NCBI RefSeq assembly: GCF_001647715.1
Contig: NZ_CP015600.1
Span: forward strand, 2,294,001 to 2,358,000
DNA length: 64,000 nt
Source of the DNA: Pseudomonas antarctica
Lineage (GTDB): Bacteria > Pseudomonadota > Gammaproteobacteria > Pseudomonadales > Pseudomonadaceae
Reading direction: 5' to 3'
The notes beneath the pieces are model-generated. The model made no database searches. It was not told the origin of the DNA and saw only the letters and a list, made by a program, of their open reading frames with translations. Position 1 is the first letter of the stretch. Each line of letters opens with the position of its first letter. Of the stretch, positions 19,808 to 29,137 are shown piece after piece. Both the position numbers and the translations under genes were made by a program.

Positions 19808-20964
19808 ATGTTGTTTCCCATCCTGCTGCTGTCGGCCGCCGGCTTTACTGTGTTGACCACAGAATTCGTCATCGTGGGCCTGCTGCCGTCGATTGCCCGG
19901 GACCTGAATGTCAGCGTGTCCCAGGCGGGATTGTTGGTGACCTTGTTCGCCTTTACCGTGGCGGCGTTCGGTCCGTTTCTGACGGCGTACTGCGCGCGCT
20001 TCCCACGCAAGCGCTTGTTTATCAGCATCCTGATCATGTTCGGCGTGGCCAATACCGTGGCGGCGCTGGCGCCGATATTTGGGTGATGGCGTTCGCGCGG
20101 CTGATACCGGCGCTGGGGTTACCGGTGTTCTGGGCCTTGGCCAGCGAAACCGCGGTGGACATTGTTGGCCCCGAATACGCCGGGCGAGCCATCGAAAAAA
20201 TCGGCTTCGGCATCGTCTGTGCCACGGTGTTCGGCATTCCGGTCGGCACGTTGATTTCCGACATGTTCGGCTGGCGTACCGCGTTTGCCATACTGGCGGT
20301 CGTAGCGTTGGCCAAGGCGTTGCTGCTGTTCATCTACTTGCCGGTGACCCAGCCGAAGAACGACCAGGTGACGCTGCGCTCGCAATTCAAGATCCTGCGC
20401 AACCCGTTGATGCAGGGTCATATCCTGCTGTCAGTGCTGGTGTTCAGCGGCATGTTCACCGCTTATACCTACCTGGCAGACATCCTTGAGCGCCTGGCCG
20501 GGTTCGACGGCACACTGGTGGGCTGGTGCCTGATGGGGTTTGGCGCGGTGGGCCTGATCGGCAATTCACTCGGCGGGCGCGCAGTGGATCGCCACCCATT
20601 GATCGCATCCATGGTGTTCTGTGGGTTCATGATCGCGGGCATGGTGGCGGTGGTCCCGGCGATTCACTCCACTGTCGGCCTCGCGGCGGCGATGGCCGTG
20701 TGGGGCGTGACCCAGGCGGCGATGTTCCTGGTCAGCCACGTGCGGTTGATGAAGGCCGCGCCCCATGCGCCAGCGTTTGCGGCGTCGTTGAATATCGCCG
20801 GGGCCAACCTGGGCATTGGCCTGGGGGCAATGGTCGGTGGGCATGTGATCGACACCCTCGGCCTTGGCAGCCTGGGCTTTGCGGCGTCCGGGTTTATCCT
20901 GGTGTCGATCTTGCTGGCGTTGTGGCTGATGACCGCCAGGCAACCGGTCGCATCCAACGCCTGA
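19808..20964 (+). pseudogene. MFS transporter (DHA1-like), interrupted by a one-base frameshift
   Basis: The first frame (19808-20086; GGAG site before ATG) encodes the first helices of an MFS permease and runs into a stop just after ANTVAALAP. The second frame continues exactly where an intact protein would: NIWVMAFARLIPALGLPVFWALAS, then helices to 20964. Restoring one base (an A) at about 20075 changes P-I-F-G-stop to P-N-I-W-V-M-A-F and gives one 385-residue protein. Either a real inactivating deletion or a sequencing error; the rest of the frame is well preserved, so any loss would be recent. The gene faces a convergent NhaR-like regulator. Confidence 0.85.
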
Positions 20965-20968
20965 GTCG

Positions 20969-21871
20969 TCAGGGCAGGGCGGTAAACAACTCGCGTCGGG
21001 CACCTTCGGTAATCGCCACGATGCCGGGGTGCTTGACCTTGCGCTCCACCGAGATTGCATAGAACGACTCGGTCACCGCATCGGTCTGGCCGATCAGCGC
21101 CACGCCGTACTGGTGCACCACCTCGTCGGCAATCACGCTGGGAGCGATAAAGATTCCGCTGCCCGATTGGCCAAACGCCTGCATTAATGCACTGTCATCG
21201 AACTCACCGATGATCTTCGGTTGAATCTGCTGCTCGGCGAACCAGCGTTGCAAGCGGCTGCGCACCACTGTCTCGGCCCCCGGAATCAATAATGGCGCCC
21301 CCTGCAGGCATTGTGGGAAATCGCCACCGTACTGGTCGGCCAACGCCTGGGTGGCGAAAAAGCTGATGCCACATTCCCCCAGTTTCTGGCTGTAGCCTTT
21401 GATGTCCAGGTGAGTGGGCATGGGGCTGTCGGAGATCACCAGGTCGAGACGCTGGATCGCCAGGTCTGCCAGTAAACGTTCGAGTTTGTCCTCGCGGCAG
21501 GTGATACGGATTTGTTCGCTCAGCTCCATCGTAGGTGCAATCAGCCGGTAAACGATGGATTTGGGCACCACATCCGCCACGCCGACCCTGAACAGGATCT
21601 GCTGTTCATTGGGCTGCGCGCGCAACATCGCCTCCAGTTCGTTGCCGGTCTGGAACATTTGCTCAGCGTAGGGCAACGCCTGGCGCCCGGCTTCGGTGAG
21701 TTCAAGCTGGCGGCCGACACGCTGAAACAGTGCAATACCGAAGGTCTGCTCCAGCAGGCTGATCTGCCCGCTGATGGTCTGGGGCGTAAGGTTCAATTGC
21801 TCACAGGCGCGCACGATGCTGCCGGTCTTGGCCACCACCCAGAAATAATGCAGCTGTCGGTAATTGAGCAT
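20969..21871 (-). CDS. LysR-family regulator, NhaR-like
   Basis: Protein of 300 residues from ATG 21871; a GTG at 21883 is an alternative. The N-terminus MLNYRQLHYFWVVAKTGSIVRACEQLNLTPQTISGQI is NhaR-type rather than generic LysR, and the effector part (VGVADVVPKSIVYRLI) also matches NhaR. NhaR regulates sodium/proton antiport and biofilm genes in enterics; the target here is unknown. The start region lies in an inverted repeat (21875-21905), so autoregulation is likely. Confidence 0.85.
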   Translation of the reverse strand: MLNYRQLHYFWVVAKTGSIVRACEQLNLTPQTISGQISLLEQTFGIALFQRVGRQLELTEAGRQALPYAEQMFQTGNELEAMLRAQPNEQQILFRVGVADVVPKSIVYRLIAPTMELSEQIRITCREDKLERLLADLAIQRLDLVISDSPMPTHLDIKGYSQKLGECGISFFATQALADQYGGDFPQCLQGAPLLIPGAETVVRSRLQRWFAEQQIQPKIIGEFDDSALMQAFGQSGSGIFIAPSVIADEVVHQYGVALIGQTDAVTESFYAISVERKVKHPGIVAITEGARRELFTALP

Positions 21872-21874
21872 CGT

Positions 21875-21905
21875 CGTATACACTTCGTAAAAATCGAAGT
21901 ATACG
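21875..21905. promoter_or_regulatory. Inverted repeat at the NhaR-like gene start, candidate operator
   Basis: CGTATACACTTCG on one side and CGTATACTTCG in inverted orientation on the other, separated by an AT-rich centre. The arms differ by a 2-base bulge. It lies in the promoter region shared with the lipoprotein gene at 22006. Confidence 0.45.
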
Positions 21906-22005
21906 CGAGAAAAATACGAATTTTCCTGAACTGTTCAGCTGCATAGAATGCCTCGCTATCGAGGGGCCACTATTTGGACCCACTGGTTCTAACGAGGAAT
22001 ACAGC

Positions 22006-22257
22006 ATGCAACTCAATTCCCTGGGCGCGGCGGCCTTACTTGCGCTTTCATTGGTGGTGATCAGCGGGTGTGATCAGGTCGAAAAAAGCGCCCAGCAAGT
22101 GCTGGGCAAGGCGACCGAGTCGGCCAAGCAAGCCATCGATGACACCCACAAAGCCGCCGAGCAGGCATTGAGTGAGGCGACGCAAGGCCTGATCAGTCCG
22201 CAAAAAAAGGCTGATCAGCAAGAAAAAGAGCCTGAAACGAGCAACAAAGAAGCCTAA
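22006..22257 (+). CDS. Small helical lipoprotein
   Basis: Protein of 83 residues with a lipoprotein signal peptide; lipobox VISGC (Cys22). The mature part is Ala/Lys/Glu-rich and likely one long helix (EKSAQQVLGKATESAKQAIDDTHKAAEQAL), like other small Pseudomonas periplasmic lipoproteins. Ribosome site GAGGAA. It is followed after 28 bp by the TerC-family gene and may be co-transcribed. Function is unknown. Confidence 0.78.
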   Translation: MQLNSLGAAALLALSLVVISGCDQVEKSAQQVLGKATESAKQAIDDTHKAAEQALSEATQGLISPQKKADQQEKEPETSNKEA

Positions 22258-22285
22258 TTCCCCAGCACAACGTCAGGACTGACCT

Positions 22286-23035
22286 ATGGACTACCTTTTA
22301 CAACTGGCCGCCAGCCCCACCGCCTGGGTGGCACTGGCCACCTTGATCGTCATGGAAATCGTGCTGGGCATCGATAACCTGATCTTTATCTCGATCCTCA
22401 CCAACAAATTGCCTGAAAAGCACCGAGCCAAGGCGCGGCGTATCGGTATCAGCATGGCGCTGGTGTTGCGCCTGGGCCTGTTGAGCACTATCGCGTTTAT
22501 CGTGAAGTTGACGGCCCCGGTATTTGAGATCTTCGGCCAGGCGTTTTCGTGGAAAGACATGATCCTGATCGCCGGTGGCCTGTTCCTGGTGTGGAAGGCG
22601 ACTACCGAGATCCATCACAGCATGGACCCTGAGCCGGAAGAAAAGGCGACCACCGGCAATGTGGTGACCATCGGCTTTGCCGCGGCGATTGGTCAGATCC
22701 TGCTGCTCGACCTGGTGTTCTCCATCGACAGCATCATCACCGCCGTGGGCATGACCGAGCATTTGCCGATCATGATCATTGCCGTGGTGACCTCGGTTAT
22801 CGTGATGCTGGTGGCGGCTGAACCACTGGCCAAGTTCATCAACGACAACCCGACGGTCGTGATGCTGGCCCTGGGCTTCCTGATCATGATCGGCATGACG
22901 TTGATCGCTGAAGGCTTCGGCGCTCACGTGCCAAAAGGCTACGTGTACGCGGCCATGGCGTTCTCGGCGGTGATCGAGTGCCTGAACATCGCGCGGCGCA
23001 ATCGCCATAAGCGTTTGCTCGCTGCCAGGCAGTAA
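22286..23035 (+). CDS. TerC family integral membrane protein
   Basis: Protein of 249 residues with about seven helices. The paired acidic motifs of TerC proteins are present: [12 protein letters not shown] near 26-37 and [14 protein letters not shown] in the second half. The family is linked to metal (manganese, calcium) efflux and to tellurite resistance; the E. coli relative is YgdQ or YoaE. It is ended by a strong terminator. Confidence 0.88.
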   Translation: MDYLLQLAASPTAWVALATLIVMEIVLGIDNLIFISILTNKLPEKHRAKARRIGISMALVLRLGLLSTIAFIVKLTAPVFEIFGQAFSWKDMILIAGGLFLVWKATTEIHHSMDPEPEEKATTGNVVTIGFAAAIGQILLLDLVFSIDSIITAVGMTEHLPIMIIAVVTSVIVMLVAAEPLAKFINDNPTVVMLALGFLIMIGMTLIAEGFGAHVPKGYVYAAMAFSAVIECLNIARRNRHKRLLAARQ

Positions 23036-23046
23036 CGGCTAAACCC

Positions 23047-23085
23047 AAAAGCCGGCTGAACTCCCAAGAGTCCAGCCGGCTTTTT
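23047..23085 (+). terminator. Rho-independent terminator after the TerC-family gene
   Basis: AAAAGCCGGCTG pairs with CAGCCGGCTTTTT, with inner ACTC/GAGT pairs, ending in a T-tract. It lies just before selD. Confidence 0.9.
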
Positions 23086-23128
23086 GCTGTCTGATAGAAT
23101 CCGCCCACTTGTTACCTTGAGGTCCACC

Positions 23129-24163
23129 ATGAACGAGCCGATTCGCCTCACCCAGTACAGCCACGGCGCGGGTTGCGGCTGCAAGATTTCGCCCCAGGTG
23201 CTGGAAGTGATCCTCGCCGGCAGCGGCGCGCAGAACCTCGACCCCAATCTGTGGGTCGGCAATGCCTCACGCGACGATGCGGCGGTGTACGCCATCGACG
23301 ACGAACGCGGTGTGGTTTCCACCACTGACTTTTTCATGCCGATCGTCGATGACCCCTTTGACTTCGGCCGCATTGCCGCCACCAACGCGATCAGCGACAT
23401 CTACGCCATGGGGGGCGACCCGTTGATGGCCATTGCCATTCTGGGCTGGCCGGTGAATGTGCTGGCGCCGGAGGTTGCCCGCGAAGTGATCCGTGGCGGC
23501 CGTTCGGTGTGCGATGCCGCCGGTATCCCGCTGGCGGGTGGCCACTCCATTGATGCCCCGGAGCCGATTTTCGGCCTGGCCGTGACCGGCATCGTGCAAA
23601 AGCGCCATATGAAACGCAACGACACCGCTACCGCCGGCTGCAAACTGTACCTGACCAAACCGCTGGGCATCGGCATCCTCACCACTGCCGAGAAGAAGGG
23701 CAAATTGCGCGAGGCGGATGTCGGCGTGGCCCGTGACTGGATGTGCACACTCAATAAACCCGGCAGCCGCTTCGGTAAGTTGGGCGGCGTCACGGCCATG
23801 ACGGATGTCACCGGTTTCGGCCTGTTGGGCCACCTGGTGGAAATGGCTGACGGCAGTGGTCTCACGGCCCGCATCGAGTACGAAAAAGTCCCACGCCTTG
23901 CAGGGATCGAGGATTACCTGGATCAGGGCTGCATGCCCGGTGGCACCTTGCGCAACTTCGACAGCTACTCGAGCAAACTCGGGCGCTTGCAGGAGCTGCA
24001 CAAACGCGTGCTGTGCGACCCGCAGACCAGTGGCGGCCTGCTGATCGCCGTTACCGCCGAAGGTGACGCTGAGTTCCACGCGGTGGCCGCCGAGCTGGGC
24101 CTGAGCCTGGAGCCGATCGGTGAACTGGTTGAGCGACAGACACACGCGGTAGAGGTGTTTTGA
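23129..24163 (+). CDS. selD: Selenide, water dikinase (selenophosphate synthetase)
   Basis: Protein of 344 residues from ATG 23129. The active site [11 protein letters not shown] has Cys16 at the position that is Cys or Sec in other SelD, followed by Lys19. The ATP-binding segment [13 protein letters not shown] and the metal-binding Asp residues in [10 protein letters not shown] are present. It makes selenophosphate from selenide and ATP for the next gene's tRNA modification and for any selenoprotein synthesis. Its stop overlaps mnmH by one base. Confidence 0.95.
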   Translation: MNEPIRLTQYSHGAGCGCKISPQVLEVILAGSGAQNLDPNLWVGNASRDDAAVYAIDDERGVVSTTDFFMPIVDDPFDFGRIAATNAISDIYAMGGDPLMAIAILGWPVNVLAPEVAREVIRGGRSVCDAAGIPLAGGHSIDAPEPIFGLAVTGIVQKRHMKRNDTATAGCKLYLTKPLGIGILTTAEKKGKLREADVGVARDWMCTLNKPGSRFGKLGGVTAMTDVTGFGLLGHLVEMADGSGLTARIEYEKVPRLAGIEDYLDQGCMPGGTLRNFDSYSSKLGRLQELHKRVLCDPQTSGGLLIAVTAEGDAEFHAVAAELGLSLEPIGELVERQTHAVEVF

Positions 24164-25266
24164 TGGCAACCGACATCACCAACTACCGCGACATCTTCCT
24201 CAACGACCGGCCGATGATGGATACCCGCGCGCCGATCGAATTCATCAAGGGCGCGTTTCCCGGGGTGATCAACCTGCCGTTGATGACTGACGACGAGCGC
24301 CAGCGGGTCGGCACCTGTTACAAACAGCAGGGCCAGCAAGCCGCGATTGTGCTGGGGCATGAGCTGGTCTCGGGGGCAATCAAGGCCGAGCGTATCGAAC
24401 AGTGGGCGCAGTTCGCCAAGGCCAATCCTGACGGTTACTTGTACTGCTTTCGCGGCGGGCTGCGCTCGCAGATCGTGCAGCAATGGTTGAAGACTGAAGC
24501 CGGTATCGAGTATCCCCGCGTCGGCGGTGGCTACAAGGCCATGCGTACCTTTTTGTTGGATACCGTGGAGCAAGCGACCGCCGAGTGTGATTTCGTATTG
24601 CTGGGCGGCATGACCGGCACGGGTAAAACCGAGGTGCTTGGCCAGTTGCATAACGCCCTGGACCTTGAGGGGCACGCCAACCATCGCGGTTCCAGCTTCG
24701 GCAAGCGCGCCACGACACAACCGTCCAACATCGACTTCGAAAACCGCCTGGCGGTGGACCTGCTGAAAAAACGCGCGGCGGGTATCGAGCAATTTGTCGT
24801 TGAGGATGAGAGCCGCATGATCGGCAGCTGTGCGCTGCCATTGCCATTGTACAAAGGCATGCAGGCGTTCCCGATGGTGTGGCTGGAAGACAGCGTTGAA
24901 GGCCGGGTCGAAAGGATCTTGCGTGATTACGTGGTCGACCTGTGCGCCGAGTTTATCCAGGTGTTTGGAGAAAATGGCCCGGCGCTGTTTGCCGAGCGCC
25001 TGACCCAGAGCCTGGCCAATATCCACAAACGGCTGGGCGGCGAGCGCTTCCAGCGCTTGCAGGCTGTTTTGCAGGACGCTTTGGCTGAACAGGCCCGCAG
25101 CGGTGCGGTGGACTTGCACCGGGTGTGGATCGAAGGGTTGCTGCGTGAGTATTACGACCCGATGTACGCCTTCCAGCGTGAAAGCAAAGGCGCACGGATC
25201 GAGTTCGCGGGGGAGCAGGGCGCGGTGGTGGATTATTTGCGCGAGCGCAGTGCCAGGCGAGAATAA
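24163..25266 (+). CDS. mnmH: tRNA 2-selenouridine synthase MnmH (SelU/YbbB)
   Basis: Protein of 367 residues. An N-terminal rhodanese domain has its catalytic Cys95 in [10 protein letters not shown], and a P-loop domain has GMTGTGKT (149-156). It replaces sulfur with selenium in 2-thiouridine at the wobble base of Lys, Glu and Gln tRNAs, using selenophosphate from SelD. The TGATG overlap with selD shows coupled translation. Ends before a REPIN. Confidence 0.95.
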   Translation: MATDITNYRDIFLNDRPMMDTRAPIEFIKGAFPGVINLPLMTDDERQRVGTCYKQQGQQAAIVLGHELVSGAIKAERIEQWAQFAKANPDGYLYCFRGGLRSQIVQQWLKTEAGIEYPRVGGGYKAMRTFLLDTVEQATAECDFVLLGGMTGTGKTEVLGQLHNALDLEGHANHRGSSFGKRATTQPSNIDFENRLAVDLLKKRAAGIEQFVVEDESRMIGSCALPLPLYKGMQAFPMVWLEDSVEGRVERILRDYVVDLCAEFIQVFGENGPALFAERLTQSLANIHKRLGGERFQRLQAVLQDALAEQARSGAVDLHRVWIEGLLREYYDPMYAFQRESKGARIEFAGEQGAVVDYLRERSARRE

Positions 25267-25278
25267 TCGGTGGGTTTG

Positions 25279-25379
25279 AGGGCCTCTTCGCGAGCAAGCC
25301 CGCTCCCACATTTCGATCGCAATCCTACAGGATGAGCCCGGTTGGATGTGGGAGCGGGCTTGCTCGTGAAAGGGCCCTG
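25279..25379. repeat. REPIN, type B
   Basis: The arms TTCGCGAGCAAGCCCGCTCCC-ACAT (25287-25311) and the inverted copy (25346-25370) pair at 24 of 25 positions. The flanks AGGGCC/GGCCCT also pair. It lies between convergent mnmH and the ArsP-like gene. Confidence 0.92.
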
Positions 25380-25394
25380 AATGTCGCCAGAAAT

Positions 25395-26450
25395 CTAAAG
25401 AAGGACCGCCCCGATCAACCCACACACCACGCCCATCAGCATGGTCAGCCCGGCCACCGTCACCAGCACGCGCGCATCGAAATCCTTGCGCAGCATCAAC
25501 AGTGACGGCAGGCTCACGCTGGGCAGGGTCATCAGCAAGGCCACGGCCGGCCCGGTGCCCATGCCCAGGGTCATCATGGTTTGTACGATTGGGATCTCGG
25601 CGGCGGTAGGAATCACGAACAGCGTGCCGACGATCGCCAGCGGCACCAGCCACATCAGGCTGTTGGCCATGGCCCCGTCAATATGGGGGAACAGCCAGAC
25701 CCGCGCAGCACCCAACACCAGCACGGCGACGATATAGATCGGGATCGTGCTCCAGAACAATTGCCACAGGGTGCGTAACCAACGGCTCAGGAACGGCTGC
25801 GACTCGACCTGGCTGACGTCGGCCACCGCATCCAGTGCGGCTTCAGGCACTTGGTCGGGCCGGGCAATCCGCTGCGCCACCAGGGACACGCCGACCACCA
25901 GCACAATACCTGCGACCAGCCGCAATGCGGTAAAGCCCCAGCCCAGCACAAAACCCATGAACACCAGGGTTGCCGGGTTCAATACCGGGTTGGCGATCCA
26001 GAAGGCCAGGGCCGCGCCCACCGACACCTGCTGACGGCGCATGCCGGCCGCCACCGGGGCCGCGCAGCAACTGCACATCATTCCCGGCAAGGCGAACAGC
26101 CCGCCACGCACGGTCGAACCCAGCCCGGCGCGGCCGAACAGACGCAGCAACCAGTCGCGGGGAATCAACACTTGCAGCAGCGAGCCCAGGATGACCGCCA
26201 GCACGGCGGCCTTCCAGATCGCCAGGAAATATACCTGGGCATAGGCCAGCGCCGCTGCCAGTGGCGAGCTTTGCTGGTCATTCAGAATCGAGGCGCCGAT
26301 GCTGTGGTTATCCGCCGCCACGAACGCCTTGAGGTAGTAGGGCGACCACTTCACGTAGTAGAGGCCTATGCAGGCCACCAGCACGAACAGCGCTGGTTTC
26401 CACCAGAAGGACCAGCCCCGGTTGGGCTGGTGGGAGATGAGGTTGGGCAT
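25395..26450 (-). CDS. ArsP/DUF318-family permease
   Basis: Protein of 351 residues from ATG 26450 (an alternative start at 26474 adds eight residues). Two sets of membrane helices surround a central hydrophilic loop. The hallmark CSCCAAPVAAGMR lies in the first half, followed by FWIANPVLNPATLVFMGFVLGW, and a related half-repeat (PTAAEIPIVQTMMTLGMGTGPAVALLMTLPSVS) lies in the second. ArsP-type proteins export trivalent organoarsenicals; many relatives have no proven substrate, and no ars genes are nearby. Confidence 0.8.
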   Translation of the reverse strand: MPNLISHQPNRGWSFWWKPALFVLVACIGLYYVKWSPYYLKAFVAADNHSIGASILNDQQSSPLAAALAYAQVYFLAIWKAAVLAVILGSLLQVLIPRDWLLRLFGRAGLGSTVRGGLFALPGMMCSCCAAPVAAGMRRQQVSVGAALAFWIANPVLNPATLVFMGFVLGWGFTALRLVAGIVLVVGVSLVAQRIARPDQVPEAALDAVADVSQVESQPFLSRWLRTLWQLFWSTIPIYIVAVLVLGAARVWLFPHIDGAMANSLMWLVPLAIVGTLFVIPTAAEIPIVQTMMTLGMGTGPAVALLMTLPSVSLPSLLMLRKDFDARVLVTVAGLTMLMGVVCGLIGAVLL

Positions 26451-26508
26451 GGTGCAGATCCGCAGATGGTTCAATAGCGGGGCATCATACGCCTGTGGCG
26501 CCCAGGCT

Positions 26509-27210
26509 TCAGATATCTGCGCTGACTTGAGTTGCGTCCGGGCATGTCTGCTGGCCGTTATTCAGGCCTTGCTTGTAATTGCGGCTCAGCAGCGACGCTT
26601 TGCCGTTATGCCAGGTCAAGGTCAGGACATAGAGCGTGTCGTAGTCATCGCCTGACCAATCCTCAGTGATGGTGTGTTTTTCCCCCGAGGCTTCACTGGC
26701 CACCTTGTTGATCAGCTCCGGCAGATAGCCATGGGACCAGGCGGTATAGATGATCGCGTTGTGGTACTTGTCTTCGACCAACTCGTCGGCGAGGGCGCTG
26801 GTGTCATTGGCTGAGAATTTGATATTCACCGGCAGGCCGAGCTTGATGGCGCTGGGGCTGATGGTCATCAGCGGCCGAATGTAGCTGTAGGAATTGTCGT
26901 GTTCACCTTCCTCGACGTTGCGTGTCGGGTTGGCGGCGAATACGTAATTGGCCTTGCCGAATTTTTCCGGCAATACGCTCGCCAGGTTCATCGCGCGATT
27001 CAGGCCCTGGCAGTTGAGCTGGCCGAGGCCGCCGACCGGTTTTTCACCGTGACGCAGGAAGACCAGGGTTTGTACGCCATCCACCGGTTCGGCGCGGCTG
27101 GTCCGCGACTCCAGCGTCAGGCCGATTGCGCCGCCGACCAGAAGCAGCGGCAACATGATGTATGAATAGCGTTTAAGGCGTTTAGCAAGGCACAGAGGCT
27201 TGATTGTCAT
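26509..27210 (-). CDS. Membrane-anchored histidine phosphatase family protein
   Basis: Protein of 233 residues. An N-terminal basic stretch and membrane helix (about 17-34) is followed by a histidine-phosphatase domain starting with FLRHGEK (catalytic His54). The second histidine is probably His160 in AWSHG. The usual mutase features are reduced, so a phosphatase acting in the periplasm is more likely than a glycolytic mutase. Substrate is unknown. It stands alone with a 250-bp spacer to the divergent GST gene, in which I see nothing definite. Confidence 0.72.
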   Translation of the reverse strand: MTIKPLCLAKRLKRYSYIMLPLLLVGGAIGLTLESRTSRAEPVDGVQTLVFLRHGEKPVGGLGQLNCQGLNRAMNLASVLPEKFGKANYVFAANPTRNVEEGEHDNSYSYIRPLMTISPSAIKLGLPVNIKFSANDTSALADELVEDKYHNAIIYTAWSHGYLPELINKVASEASGEKHTITEDWSGDDYDTLYVLTLTWHNGKASLLSRNYKQGLNNGQQTCPDATQVSADI

Positions 27211-27461
27211 TGTAGTGTCGAGTCTTCGTGCTTGGGGTTAAGTCGTACAGGCCCGGCGCCAGTGACGCATCCGGCGTCCTGCGGTTTTCCGTGTCGTTGT
27301 AACGAGTGTCTCCGTTCACCCTGATGGCGCACTTAAGAGTGTTTATCCGCTCTTTGGTTCGTCAGCACGCGAGATTAGCGCGGCTATGTTGCGCAATCAT
27401 GACCCATGCAGGACGCCGAGCCAGTGGTTATTATGAGGACTTTCCGCCTGGGGACTTTCCG

Positions 27462-28160
27462 ATGAATGCACTCGCCGCTTTCCCGATCAACAGCAAATGG
27501 CCCGCCCAACACCCTGAACGCTTGCAGCTGTATTCGTTGCCCACGCCCAACGGCGTCAAAGTGTCGATCATGCTCGAAGAACTGGGCCTGCCTTATGAAG
27601 CGCACAAGGTCAGTTTCGAGACCCAGGACCAGATGTCACCTGAGTTTCTGTCCCTGAACCCCAACAACAAAATCCCCGCGATCATCGATCCCAATGGCCC
27701 GAGCGGTCAGCCGCTGGCGTTGTTCGAGTCCGGCGCGATTCTGATTTACCTGGCGGAAAAAACCAGCCAGTTGCTCTCCGAAGACCCGGCCACCCGCTAC
27801 GAAACCCTTCAGTGGCTGATGTTTCAGATGGCGGGCATCGGCCCGATGTTCGGCCAAGTCGGGTTCTTCAATAAATTCGCCGGCAAGGAATACGAAGATA
27901 AACGCCCGCGCGATCGCTACGCCGCCGAGTCTCGGCGTTTGCTGGGCGTGCTGGAAAAACACCTGCTGGGCCGCACCTGGATCATGGGCGACGAATACAG
28001 CATCGCGGACATCGCCACGTTCCCGTGGATTCGCAACTTGATTGGCTTCTACGAGTCCGGCGACCTGGTGGGCATCGCCGATTTCCCTAACGTGCTGCGC
28101 GCGCTGGACGGCTTTGTTGCGCGCCCTGCGGTGATCCGCGGCCTGAACATACCGAGTTGA
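27462..28160 (+). CDS. Glutathione S-transferase family protein (YghU/YfcG-like)
   Basis: Protein of 232 residues from ATG 27462 with a GGGGA ribosome site; the ORF extends upstream without family similarity. The thioredoxin-like N-domain (LQLYSLPTPNGVKVSIMLEELGLPYE) and the loop NPNNKIPAIIDPNG with a later ESGAILIYLAEK define a nu-class-like GST. Such enzymes often act as disulfide reductases. The PhzF gene starts 3 bp after the stop, so the two are probably one operon. Confidence 0.88.
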   Translation: MNALAAFPINSKWPAQHPERLQLYSLPTPNGVKVSIMLEELGLPYEAHKVSFETQDQMSPEFLSLNPNNKIPAIIDPNGPSGQPLALFESGAILIYLAEKTSQLLSEDPATRYETLQWLMFQMAGIGPMFGQVGFFNKFAGKEYEDKRPRDRYAAESRRLLGVLEKHLLGRTWIMGDEYSIADIATFPWIRNLIGFYESGDLVGIADFPNVLRALDGFVARPAVIRGLNIPS

Positions 28161-28163
28161 AGC

Positions 28164-29006
28164 ATGCCGACTTTCGATTTCAAACAGCTGGATGTATTCA
28201 GCAGCGTCTCACTCAAAGGTAACCCGTTGGCCGTGGTGCTGGGCGCTGACAGCCTCACCGACCAGCAAATGGCCGACTTCGCCAACTGGACCAATCTCAG
28301 CGAAACCACGTTTTTGCTGACGCCGCGTGATTCGCGGGCGGATTATCGGGTGAGAATCTTTACCACGCTCAACGAGCTGCCGTTCGCCGGGCACCCGACG
28401 TTGGGCAGCTGCCATGCCTGGCTGCAAGCGGGCGGCGTGCCGAAAGGCGAGGAGATCATCCAGGAGTGCGAAATCGGCCTGGTGCGTGTCCGTCGTGAGG
28501 GCGATGAGTTGGCGTTTATTGCGCCGCCGTTATTGCGTTCCGGCGCGGTAGAGGCCCCTGTGCTGGAGCGCGTGCGCCTGGCGCTGGGTCTGGCGCCCGA
28601 GGCCATTGTGCGCAGCCAATGGGTGGACAATGGCGCGGGCTGGCTGGCGCTGATGCTGGCCGATCGTGACCAGGTGCTGGGCTTGCAGCCGGATTACGCG
28701 CAACTGCACGGGTTGGCCATTGGCGTCATCGCGCCGTGTGACCCGGCGCGCGACGATGTCGACACGCACTTCGAAGTCCGCGCTTTTATCGCCGGCGATG
28801 GTGCCCCGGAAGACCCAGCCACCGGTAGTCTGAATGCCGGTCTTGCCCAATGGTTGCGCAGTGAAGGCCTTGCGCCGAGCCGTTACGTGGTCAGTCAAGG
28901 CACTGCCATGGGGCGCGCCGGGCGTATTCGCGTCGAGCATCGCGGCGATGAAATCTGGATCGGCGGCGCGGTAGCGGTATGCATCGAAGGGCGTGTACAG
29001 CTCTAG
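28164..29006 (+). CDS. PhzF family isomerase
   Basis: Protein of 280 residues. The opening FDFKQLDVFSSVSLKGNPLAVV, the catalytic Glu in NLSETTFLL and the closing DPATGSLNAGLAQWL are PhzF hallmarks. Family members are cofactor-independent epimerases/isomerases such as PhzF of phenazine synthesis or E. coli YddE. There are no other phenazine genes here, so the substrate is not phenazine-related on present evidence. Likely co-transcribed with the GST gene. Confidence 0.9.
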   Translation: MPTFDFKQLDVFSSVSLKGNPLAVVLGADSLTDQQMADFANWTNLSETTFLLTPRDSRADYRVRIFTTLNELPFAGHPTLGSCHAWLQAGGVPKGEEIIQECEIGLVRVRREGDELAFIAPPLLRSGAVEAPVLERVRLALGLAPEAIVRSQWVDNGAGWLALMLADRDQVLGLQPDYAQLHGLAIGVIAPCDPARDDVDTHFEVRAFIAGDGAPEDPATGSLNAGLAQWLRSEGLAPSRYVVSQGTAMGRAGRIRVEHRGDEIWIGGAVAVCIEGRVQL

Positions 29007-29137
29007 ATCAATGAATTGTTACGGGCCGCGCAATACACTGTTGGCCCCTTGGCGTTTGTACTGCCGGGGCCTGGGGGCATAAGCTTTGGCCCCAAAGATT
29101 ATTGCCTCTACTGTTTTAGCATCCAGTCAGGAAAACC

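Noticed and set aside
23965..25653. 562-codon minus-strand ORF over selD, mnmH and the permease end
   Set aside because: Runs through two well-supported genes on the other strand and through a REPIN.
28200..29000. PhzF gene as evidence for phenazine biosynthesis
   Set aside because: No phzA-G neighbours; PhzF-family proteins are widespread isomerases.
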